DNA of 64,000 nt from Guillardia theta CCMP2712 (lineage: Eukaryota > Cryptophyceae > Pyrenomonadales > Geminigeraceae): NCBI RefSeq assembly GCF_000315625.1, contig NW_005434605.1:346046-410045 (forward strand), in the 5' to 3' direction. Shown in pieces: positions 55,445 to 64,000 of the stretch. Numbering within the stretch: position 1 is the first letter of the stretch; each line of letters begins with the position of its first letter. The position numbers were made by a program, and so were the translations under genes. The notes beneath the pieces were generated by a model, which did not search any database, was not told the origin of the DNA, and saw nothing but the letters and a program-made list of their open reading frames with translations.

Positions 55445-55930
55445 TGTAACGGTCATTTGTAACGTAAAATCACTCCGCCTCAGAGTCTTACTTACACTAG
55501 GCTATCACTGCTAGGCTATGGCCCCGCGGAAGTTCAAGTGCAGTGCGTCGCCGTGACTGCTGCTAACCGTTCCTGTCCGACAGCTGCTCCCGGTGGCACA
55601 GTCACTGGGTTACCCCCTGAGACTCCGAGCCTCGGAGGCTGAGCAGCCTGTGACAGCCGCTCGCCGCCCGGAGGCTTAAGTGAAACGGCGACGGCTGTGC
55701 TGAGTCCGATGGCAGCGTCGGACCCTGGTCCAAGGCACTTCTGTTTTAGGCACTAGTCACATCGATTGGTGTGAAGATGAATCAGCTGCCAGTGACTGAT
55801 CATTGAACCGGGTTAAAGTCTCCACAGTTTCGCATTGCATCATGACCGGGACTATCACGAGCGTTCACTGAACAGTGCCCACGGTTGGCGCGCCATTGCT
55901 GAGAGCCGGACCCTGGCATGTCGAACGGCC
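55445..55930. repeat. GC-rich island with CTGACTGATC-type words
   Basis: Non-coding spacer with GTAACGGTCATTTGTAACG at its left end, CCCCGCGGAAG, GACTCCGAGCCTCGGAGGCTGAG (an imperfect inverted repeat) and TGATCATTGAACCGGG. Its texture resembles the GC-rich islands at 10.3, 29.3 and 40.1 kb. No gene is visible up to the plastid protein's 3' end. Confidence 0.55.
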
Positions 55931-56149
55931 AAACGCAACAACCGTAAACAACAACAATGAAGGCACTTCAGAGCATCAGGGGAACATAACAATGAAATTC
56001 ATTACACTACACGGCGGCGACAGCTTCGAGACGAACTTTCGAGTCGCCGGCCACCAAATTCTGTCAAACCAATCGCCACCAGGACGCAGGCTCCCCCCTT
56101 TTGCTTCTACGCGCCTTCATTGCAGTGTCTGCATCATCAGGTTGGACGA

Positions 56150-57060
56150 TCATTCCTTTGCCTTAGACTTAGATTTGCGCATAGCGATAGAAGCAGATAC
56201 AATGCAGAGAAGGGAATCAAGAACGGCTTTCCCTCCCCCTATAAAGGATAAACCTTCATCGCTCTGCATTCCACTGTAGATCTCATTGGCTGCTGCAAGT
56301 CCAAAGGTCCAGGCAAGCGCCATCGGAATGAAATTGTCTTTCGACTTCTTCTCTGTATTTCCACGGCTCTTCCACCACATTGGACTGTCCAGCTGTTTCT
56401 TCAACTCTTCGATGTTGGATGCCTCTTGCCGTATGATGTCGCGCTGCTTCATCATGTCTTTCAAGATGGCTTGTGTCTTCTGATCATACTCCTCAAGAAG
56501 CTCCAGCTGTGCGCCTTCCATCGCAAGGTTTATCTCCTGTGACATGACAGAAACGACATTCAGTCATGAACATGAGAATGGCATGTTGGGTTAGAAGGCA
56601 AGAGGACATTACAAAGGAAGTAGGAAGATTAATGTGATGTGAAGGGCGGATGAGATCGTGAAGGCACCTCTTCAATCTTCTTTTGAAGTGTCTGAACCTC
56701 GGCGTTAGTGAGCGTTGCGAGCTCTGATATTTGCTTCTGGCCCTTTGCAACTTCGAGTTCCAAAATCTTGTCATCCAAGACTTCAGCCTTTCCAAACAAA
56801 GACTGTGATTTACTATCATCTGCATCCTGCACCTTCTCCTTCTCATTCGGCTCCACAATAGAAGCACGTAGAACAATCGCCTTGGCGCTTCTGACCCTCG
56901 CAGCGCGCGAGGAGCACCTTAGGATCGTAGGAGAGGCGCGTGGATCTCTATCAACCAGAGCTGAGAGAGGTAGAGGCGAGAAAGACAGAGCGCAGGGCAG
57001 GACCAACAGCATGGTCACCGCGAGACAGCTCGAGCTCACGTGGCTGCGTCGCTGCATCAT
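56150..57060 (-). CDS. Plastid-targeted coiled-coil membrane protein, unknown function
   Basis: Two exons, 57060-56668 and 56536-56150, join in phase to 259 residues. The N-terminus MMQRRSHVSSSCLAVTMLLVLPCALSFSPLPLS is a signal peptide with Phe after the predicted ALS cleavage site, then a basic/Ser-rich transit-like stretch (RSAKAIVLRASI). Together they predict import into the complex plastid. The mature part has a long coiled coil (DDKILELEVAKGQKQISELATLTNAEVQTLQKKIEEEINLAM...) and near the C-terminus two hydrophobic helices (FIPMALAWTFGLAAANEIYSG; GGGKAVLDSLLCIVSASIAM) and a Lys-rich tail. Thylakoid or envelope anchoring is plausible. No family recognised. Confidence 0.75.
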
Positions 57061-57084
57061 GGCGGCAGGGGGGCCGGAGATTTA

Positions 57085-57660
57085 AAAGGGAGTAATAGAT
57101 TGAGTGGTACAAACAAAGAAGGTCATAAGTACTACTGGTACTGCAGAGTGTACCAGAGTTTTACATATTGGTACAAACTGATTAGAAAGATATTCTACTG
57201 CCCTCCTACTACTTAACTCTGGATGAGTAAACATTTTCCGAGCCCGGCGTATGGCGGTCCGGCTCCGGCGGTCACTGAAAGCTTGGGCCGGGCCGACGGA
57301 ACGACTCCCGGGGATGGCCAGTGACCCGGCGGCCCAGGACTCAGAGGCTGCCACGGGTGAAACGGTGCCAGTCGGATCTTTTAGTCATCTTTTAGTCACG
57401 AGAAGATCCTGTAACGCAAATTTTAAAATAATCGCACAGTACAAATCTAAAACATTTTATTAGATCTCCCTCCCTGCAGTAGAAATTCTGATCTGCATAT
57501 TAGGTCAGATTGGGGGGTAGAGGTACCATGTAATGAAATACTCCATAGACATTTGTACCAAGTACTTACACGACTCTCCTAATCCAGTACCATGTATCTT
57601 TATAAACTGTTTTAATCATGGCGGGCTATGGTGGTAAACTCAAAATTTTAAAAAGGCAGG
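57085..57660. repeat. AT-rich stretches flanking a GC-rich block
   Basis: 57,085-57,235 AT-rich with TACTACTGGTACTGCAG words; 57,240-57,360 GC-rich CCGG-type (GGCCGGGCCGACGG); 57,400-57,650 AT-rich again. No gene is visible. Confidence 0.6.
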
Positions 57661-57664
57661 TTGC

Positions 57665-59450
57665 AAGCAGCCACTACAAGGCCCCACCCCTACCCCCTAC
57701 TTTCATGGTCTTGTAGCTGTTTGACCACCTCCACCACATGAAAATTTCAGCGGCGCTGGTCCACCATAACTGAATGACCCATCACCCTACCGATCATCTA
57801 TTCAACCACCCACCAAAGTATCAACATCGGTACCACCCACCCTGTTTATATCCATCTGACACTCCTTGACCCCCTCTTTTCGCCCCACCCAGACGGCCAG
57901 CAACTTGTGAAGGTGCAGATCACAGTTCAGGTATTGACCACCCTCCATTGCATCGCTAAAAGTACCCCTGTCCCATACCACGCCCACACTGGCCCCTCGT
58001 GCGTCCCAGACGTCTCCGTCCCCTTAAAAATAAGTTTTTTTATTCTGGTACAGTGGGGTGAGGCCGTGCCTGTATAACCTGGTAGTTCACTTCGAAAACA
58101 CTTGTTTTGGTAGATACAAATTCCCACAAGAATCTTTTTCAAAAACAATTGAATGCCACAACTTATCAGAGCACATCGTTTCGTTTTCTTTTTTTGCCAG
58201 CTCAGACTAAGCGGCCTACCTATTCCCATGACTATGTGGTGGTTAGGGACCTAAACACTTCCTAGGGGTCCAATCGTATGGTGGTAAGACCCTGTATCAG
58301 TAGACTTGTTGGAGGCCTAGGAAGCGCATCCCTTCCGTTCAACTCCGACGCAACCAGAGTAGTGCTTCCCACGACCTCCTGACGGGAAAGAAGTGATTCA
58401 TTAAGTGAGGTATTATACAGAAAGGGCTATCCCTCCCGCTCTCAATCCACTCTCCTATCCCCCCACCTCGTGCTTTGTCCACATTCTCTCCACCCACCAC
58501 CCCTAGCCTATCGATTTATCAGCAAAGACACTAATGCCATGCTCCTATCCATGACCCTTCTTCTCTTGCCACATCGTGCGAAACCGTCACATGGTCGGGC
58601 GTCTAGCAGGTGTCAGACTAGGGTCTGTTCTCTTCATTCTATCGGATATCGTACTAAGATCTGGAGGCTATCCCCGCACCCTCAACCTCTCGCACCTCTT
58701 GCCGCTGAACCAATGAGGTCTGTCTACTAGTCAGCACGTACCTCCTTTACTACGGAGCTATCGAATCTCTGACAAGACCTCTTAGTCGAAAAGAGATCTT
58801 TTCGCGCCCCTCTCCATGCTGCAAACACGAAACACCCCTTCACCCCCTGGGGGTACCCGTACTTTAGGACATTATCTTGCTGTCTGCCTCCCCGCCAATA
58901 CCCTACTACCCCCAAAATCACCTTCATGTACCCCCTCTTCTCCCGTAGCTCCTGCATCCTGTAAGCGCCGCTGTCATCGTACTACCCCCTTGGAAGGCTG
59001 CCACTCATATGACCCACCCCCAGTAGAGAGACCTGCTAATGATCCTCATGCAGTCCTTTCACATACCCTCCATAGTACCTTCATCCTTCAATTACAGTAT
59101 TGAATAAAATGGGTATCCAATAACCTTCAGGTCTTGTATCGGGTCTCAAACCCTTTGGTACCACCCCCACCCCTCTTTTTCAGTTCTTTGTTTGGCGTAG
59201 CTTTGCTCCAACCCAAGGCCACCTCCTTCCCGCCGACCTCCTTGGCTTTCCTCCTTCCTCTCGAGGTTCATCTTGTACCTATCCTTCTAGAGTCTTCCTC
59301 CTTGACTCGCTGTCTCGTCTCTGCTCATCTTACAGTGCTTCCCCTCTTTTCGGTCTCCTTCCCACAAGGCTAGGCCACTCCCTCCCCACTACAAAGTCTA
59401 CGCAAGGTGCAAGATTCAGGGTGCGAATCCATCAAGCGTTGAATCTTTTT
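57665..59450. repeat. C-rich (TACCCCC-type) intergenic tract upstream of the RING gene
   Basis: About 57,680-57,990 and 58,440-59,185 carry ACCCCTACCCCC / CACCACCCC words on the plus strand, with ordinary sequence between. From about 59,190 the texture becomes pyrimidine-rich (CTTCCTCC, TTCCC) up to the RING gene. No gene is supported. Confidence 0.65.
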
Positions 59451-59509
59451 CCTTCGTTGTGACCAGAGGCTCGTTTGTTGTTTGATTTGGTTCGGTTCCG
59501 CTGCAAACG

Positions 59510-60433
59510 ATGTCGACATGGAACGAGTTCACAGATGAGGCCATCAAGGTTTGTGTTCAGGCATGCAAACACAGAAAAAGGACGCGGTCTACTTCAGTGC
59601 GTTCCTCTTCAACTTCCGCCAAACGACCGAAGACGATGCCTGAGAAGGATGAATGCTCTCCGGTTGCCAGGAGTTTGGAGTATGCAGAATCCCCTTACTT
59701 CAACTCGGCGTTTCCGTTGCCAGAGCCGCCTTCCAACTACGTCTTGGAAGAAGACGAAGCTCTCGTCAGCGAAGCCTCCAGACGGATTGTTGAGTTCAAC
59801 CGTTTGCTCCGCTCCTTAGAGGAAGGCCCTGTCTATGCAGGAGGACTAAGCCGTTATTTCATCTCGGAGCTTCTTCGCCGAATCAGAGCAAGCGAGAGCG
59901 ATTCCGCTCCTGCGGCTTCTGCATTTGCCATCCACACGTTGCCGACCACAGAAGCTACCGGTAGTGAGACATCGATTGCGTGTGTGATATGCCAAGAGAA
60001 CTTGAGTGGCACCCTCAAGCACATGCCCTGCTCGCATGGTTTCCATCAAGATTGCCTGGAAAAGTGGTTGCAACAGCACAACAGCTGCCCGACTTGTCGT
60101 TGTGAAATCGAGTCGTGCTGTCCACGATACAACACGTTTAACAGAAACAAGATCCGTAGTGTAGTTCGTGCAGAGGCGATGTACGATGAGAACTATCTCA
60201 CGGAGACTCGTCCTCAGGATGTGATGCTTTCAGTCTGCAACAACGCTAGTGCACAGGAGCCTTCCGTTCTTCTTTCAAACGAGCAAGAGACTCACAATGG
60301 CGAGGACGAAGCTTCAGAAGAACAAGTCATTGCACGATACCGCCAGTCTCTTGTTTCTGTCAAGCCTGTGATGATACAGTCGCGTGATGCTGACTTCTTG
60401 CATCTCCACAGAGATGACGAATTCTTTTTCTGA
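59510..60433 (+). CDS. RING-H2 finger protein, candidate E3 ubiquitin ligase
   Basis: An intronless 307-residue protein. The RING-H2 finger is at about residues 157-200: CVICQENL, then MPCSHGFHQDCLEKWL and CPTCRCEI, with the full C3H2C3 ligand set and the usual Pro before the seventh ligand. The N-terminal part is basic/Ser-rich (HRKRTRSTSVRSSSTSAKRPK, a possible nuclear-localisation segment), followed by a helical region (EDEALVSEASRRIVEFNRLLRSLEEG). The C-terminus is acidic and ends DDEFFF. RING-H2 proteins of this form recruit E2 enzymes; substrates unknown. No membrane span. Confidence 0.88.
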   Translation: MSTWNEFTDEAIKVCVQACKHRKRTRSTSVRSSSTSAKRPKTMPEKDECSPVARSLEYAESPYFNSAFPLPEPPSNYVLEEDEALVSEASRRIVEFNRLLRSLEEGPVYAGGLSRYFISELLRRIRASESDSAPAASAFAIHTLPTTEATGSETSIACVICQENLSGTLKHMPCSHGFHQDCLEKWLQQHNSCPTCRCEIESCCPRYNTFNRNKIRSVVRAEAMYDENYLTETRPQDVMLSVCNNASAQEPSVLLSNEQETHNGEDEASEEQVIARYRQSLVSVKPVMIQSRDADFLHLHRDDEFFF

Positions 60434-60516
60434 TTGTTTTGTGAATACCGTGATTATTCTTTGGACTGTAGAGAAAAAATCTAGCAAACCTCGGGATTTA
60501 ATAAATTGCAACTCTC

Positions 60517-62036
60517 TCACGCAGCAATCACGTATCTTGAGACTCCTTCTTTTGTGATACTCGATTCCAATACAAGCAGCGACAACGCACTCTCAATGCT
60601 GCGATGCCCTACAAAGCTACAGGAGGTCAAGGAAGCAAGTTTGATGTCGCAGGAGACGCACCGAAGCGACGGATGGTCCTGCACGCCTTGGATAATCTCG
60701 TGCAGGGCAATGGATAAGGGAGAGTCGAAGGAAGCAAGTTTCTACAAGAGGATGGTGAGCCGATGGCGAGGAGGCGAAAGCGTACCTTCAAGTACTGCAG
60801 GAGAGTCTTGGCGACTTCTTTGGTGGTCCCAACGTAGGTGTAAAGGTCCTGCTCTTGATCACAGAGTGCTATCCAACCCTGAGAGACTCGTAAGGTCTTG
60901 CAAGAAGAATTCAAACTGTCTACGTCTTTGCGCAGCCTTGCAATAGAGTGTGCCACTGAAGCACGAACTCGGAAAGCCTCGAAATTGGGAGAAGCTTTCG
61001 GCGGATTAAATCTGTACATCCAAGTGTTAACCTTGCTTGAAAGCTGCGACATCAAGCGCTGTACTGCAATGCAGAGGCTGCTCGAACAACTTCATGATCT
61101 TGGAGAACCCTCTCAAACGAGAAGATGCAGTTGTCACAGCTATAGCTTGACGCAAACTTCTTGATCGCTTCATCCAACTTCATAGCAGGAGTTTCCACCA
61201 CAAGAAGAGCCTCTTCCATCTCGTCACACGCCGCAGAACGTTGCTGGCCGAGTTCGCTGGACGAGAATTTTCCCCGTTTGGACCTCACCTGAGGTTGCTC
61301 AAGATCTGTAGCAAGATCAGGAATTTCGTTGCAGAGAGTGTTTGCTTTGGAATAGTGATTCAGATGAAGGTCCACCATCTTCAATGGATTGTCAAGACTC
61401 GAAGTAGCAAGAAAGGACGTACCTTCACCCAGAAGTACGACATCGCATCGACATTCTCTTCAATGGAGGCGAACCAGACAGAAAGCTGAACCTTATCAAA
61501 GAATCAGATTGAGCGCGTCAAGGACGTGTCCGCCCTTCCCCTCCCTTGCCAGGCTCCGCTCACCTCTCCTCGGTACTGAGAGAGCTTCCCTCCAACGTGC
61601 AGGTGCTTCCCCAACTTCACTCTACAAGACTATCACACGACAAGATGTCAGCTACACCTTACCCTTCATAGCCGAGCCCAGGCTTCATGGCGTCGGACTT
61701 CCAGAGGATGCAGGTGATGATGTCGCTCGAGTCATCGAGCTTGAACTCAACGAAGTTGTCGCGGTCCTTTACCGCCACCACATCTCCTAGCAGCCGAACT
61801 CTTGAAATCACTCGGTTTCTTCCCACCACCATGATCCCCACCCCCTCGCTCCCTCTTCGTGCTGGCAGCTCTCCATCAGCAGCGCATACGAGCCCGTGCT
61901 TGGTCACCATGCGCGAGTAGGCGGAGTGGACCATGGAAGCCGTGACGGGCACCATTGTGTTCCACAAAGGGTCTGAACCCCAACTGTGTATCGGAGGGAC
62001 CTCGTCCACACGCTGGTACATCCGAAGCCCGAGCAT
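60517..62036 (-). CDS. STN1: STN1-like OB-fold protein (CST telomere complex)
   Basis: Exons 62036-61663, 61621-61564, 61491-61423, 61378 to about 61100, a further exon or exons to about 60788, and a last exon from about 60743 to 60517. The OB fold is spread over the first three: RVISRVRLLGDVVAVKDRDNFVEFKLDDSSDIITCILWKSD, then GVKLGKHLHVGGKLSQYRGE, then VQLSVWFASIEENVDAMSYFWVK. These match the STN1 pattern 'V.ILG.VV...DD.TG.I.C..WK' and 'G....V.G....YRG...' followed by an RTL-like strand. The C-terminal exons (GWIALCDQEQDLYTYV, KLASFDSPLSIALHEIIQGV) could be the winged-helix part. STN1 with TEN1 and CTC1 binds telomeric single strands and recruits polymerase alpha. One joint near 61050 is unresolved. 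RPA2-like is the alternative. Confidence 0.72.
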
Positions 62037-62184
62037 CGCTTCAAGGTTGCGGGTTGAGGTGCCAGGAGACACGAGGTCTCATTTCACCCCCTGCCTCTCC
62101 GTTCCATCTCCACGTTCATCAAGGCGCGTGAGTGCTCAATGAACCGTGCTCTCCTCCTCCTGCCATCTTCTTCCTCTCCCCTCC

Positions 62185-62333
62185 CTCCCTCACTCACTCC
62201 CTCCCTCACTCACTCACTCACTCACTCACTCTTTCCCTCACTCCCTCCCTCCCTCACTCACTCACTCACTCACTCACTCACTCACTCACTCACTCACTCA
62301 CTCACTCACTCACTCACTCACTCACTCACTCGC
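62185..62333. repeat. (ACTC)n tetranucleotide microsatellite
   Basis: About 30 ACTC/CTCC units on the plus strand with a few CCCT interruptions, between the divergent STN1-like and VPS41 genes. It is open in all frames and creates artefactual ORFs. Confidence 0.95.
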
Positions 62334-62451
62334 ACTCCGCCTACCCACTTACGCGATCCCATTTCTCTCCTGGCGGTACCATTGCAGATGAAACGTTCTG
62401 TAACGTTGAAAGTGTGTGTAACGATTTCTAACGGTCGCTGATCTGGTGGCA

Positions 62452-64000
62452 ATGTCGGATCAGGAGCGATCACGAAACGGTGACCAGGGGGAGGAGATGG
62501 AGGAGGGGGAGGAGAAGGAGGAGGGGGAGAAGAAGGAGGAGGGGGAGAGGGACAAGGATGAGGAAGAAGCAGAGCAGGAGGAGGAGGTCACAGGAGGAGA
62601 GAAGAAAGATACAGACGCCGACAGAGAGAAAGGAGAGGCGGAAACAGGACCTGTTGCGGCAGGCGAGAATTCGAACATGGCGGAGAGTGATCGGGATGAA
62701 GAAGGAGAGGTCAAAGGTGACGAGGAAGACGACAAGGTAAGAGGGATGGCAGCTCGAACTCGCTGTCCATGATTGCTCCTTGATGATGTTGACATTAAAC
62801 CTGTCTTACTTGATCCGATAGAGAGATTATCCTGGGGAGCCACACGACGTGAACTTGAAGGTGATGGCAGTCAGACTCTGCTCGAAGCTGAGCCAAAGAT
62901 TGCAGCCGGAAGAGAATCAGAGCCAAGCTCGTGCTACGGAGGATCAAAATAATGCAGCAGGAACTGAGAAGTGTGAGGAGGAGGACGAGGACGAGGAGGA
63001 GGACGAGGACGAGGAAGGCGACGAGGATGAAGATGATCAAGAAGACGGAGACAGCTTGGGGGGTGATGACGAAGATGATGATGAAGAGGAAGAGGAACCC
63101 CGTCTAAAGTACCAGCGGCTTGGGAACAGCGTTTCTGATATCTTGAAACGAGAATCTGCAAGTGCCGTTCGCTTGCATGACAAGTTCTTGGCGCTGGGGA
63201 CAGCAGAAGGATGGATCTACATCTTGGACTTCGATGGCAATGAGATTCGGCGGTTCGGAGCACACACGGCGGTAGTGAACGACTTGAGGTGAGGCTAGGG
63301 TTAGCTGAGCAAGAACAATGACGTCATCCTCCCTTGCAGCATCGACCGCGCTGGAGAATTCATTGCAAGCTGCTCTGATGATGGGACGGTGAGAGCAAGA
63401 AGCTGATGCTGGAGGAGGAGGAGGAGGAGGAGGAGGAGGAGGAGGTGAGACCCGTGCCTGACCTGCCTCCTCAGGTCGTCATCAACGGGCTCTTCAGTGC
63501 AGAATGTGAAAGCTTCACTTACCAGCGGCCCGTGAAGTCCCTTGCACTCGACGCCAAGTTTTCGAGAAAGGGGAATCGTCACTTTGCCAGCGGCGGTCTG
63601 GCGGGACAGGTAGAAGGAGACAGGGAGGTCCTGCCAGTCGTTGACGTGAGCGGGTCAGCTGCTGCTCAACGAGAAGGGATGGTTCACGAGCAAAGACAAG
63701 GTCATCCATGCTGGTGAAGGACCAGGTTCCTCCCCTTGCCCTCTGCTCGAGACCTGCTGACTTCTACTTGTAGTCTACTCGATCGCTTGGGCAGACTCGC
63801 TTATCGCATGGACCAACGACGTCGGTGTGAAGGTGAGGAGGAGGAGGAGGACACAGGGAAGGAGTTGATGGATTGCGACAGATCTTCGATAACGCGACCA
63901 ATCAAAGGATCACCTACATCGACAGGTCTGACCCTCCCTTGCTTCTCGTCGCTGCCTCACGCAGTCGCAAGACCCAAGGGATCTCTTCGACCGGATGCGA
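62452..64000 (+). CDS. VPS41: VPS41 (HOPS complex) N-terminal WD40 part, runs off the window
   Basis: Eight exons so far: 62452-62736, 62822-63288, 63340-63388, 63475-63609, 63659-63725, 63774-63832, 63882-63925 and 63972 to beyond the end, all in phase. The WD40 segment matches VPS41: EPRLKYQRLGNSVSDILKRESASAVRLHDKFLALGTAEGWIYILDFDGNEIRRFGAHTAVVNDLS, SIDRAGEFIASCSDDGT, RPVKSLALDAKFSRKGNRHFASGGLAGQ, LLLNEKGWF, HAGEGPVYSIAWADSLIAWTNDVGVKIFDNATNQRITYIDRPKGSLRPDA. VPS41 is an effector subunit of the HOPS tether in endosome-vacuole fusion. Ahead of it is an unusually long acidic Glu/Lys/Asp-rich N-terminus (about 95 residues) and a second acidic run around residue 150. The clathrin-repeat and RING parts must lie to the right. 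Confidence 0.93.

Noticed and set aside
62132-62441. Three overlapping frames through the ACTC repeat
   Set aside because: A stop-free tetramer opens all three frames; the Thr/His/Ser/Leu repeat has no protein character.

Overview
This is nuclear DNA of a eukaryotic alga, most probably a cryptophyte close to Guillardia theta. The evidence is: many short spliceosomal introns (mostly about 42-60 nt) bounded by GT-AG; dense genes on both strands; eukaryotic housekeeping proteins (uL1/RPL10A, Pescadillo, RAD6-type E2, VPS41, STN1); and two proteins whose N-termini look like a signal peptide with Phe right after the predicted cleavage site, the import signature of red-lineage secondary plastids. 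One of these two is a ferredoxin-dependent bilin reductase of the phycoerythrobilin pathway. The species name is an inference.

Layout. 1-9.9 kb: the 3' end of an unknown gene, an ankyrin protein, an AP endonuclease-acetyltransferase fusion divergent from a PfkB sugar kinase, an orphan Trp-rich protein, mitochondrial uS10, RPL10A and an orphan acidic protein. 10-23 kb: a PG-rich-repeat (SHIPPO) protein, a conserved algal protein, a TPR-glycosyltransferase, a signal-peptide-bearing methyltransferase, the bilin reductase and a METTL21-like lysine methyltransferase. 23-32 kb: Pescadillo, RAD6 and an ABM-cysteine dioxygenase fusion. 32-38 kb: a region full of purine/pyrimidine microsatellites and one 100-N gap, in which the exons of a GT15 mannosyltransferase-like gene can be read on the minus strand. 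39-50 kb: an EAF-like elongation factor, an orphan, a GAF-domain protein and a nucleoredoxin-like protein. 50-64 kb: a very large secreted protein with recurring modules, a plastid-targeted coiled-coil membrane protein, a RING-H2 E3 candidate, a STN1-like telomere protein and the start of VPS41.

Between the gene clusters lie long non-coding islands of three recurring types: strand-asymmetric C-rich/G-rich tracts built on words like TACCCCC / GGGGTA; very GC-rich CCGG/GGCC-type sequence; and short AT-rich stretches. They recur at about 7, 10, 20, 23, 28-30, 40-42, 46-47, 55 and 57-59 kb and are the least explained part of the window.

Most genes are unrelated in function, as expected for a nuclear genome; there are no operons. 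Exon coordinates were worked out by hand from splice signals, phase and family similarity. Where all exon phases agree the models are strong; where they do not, the entry says so.
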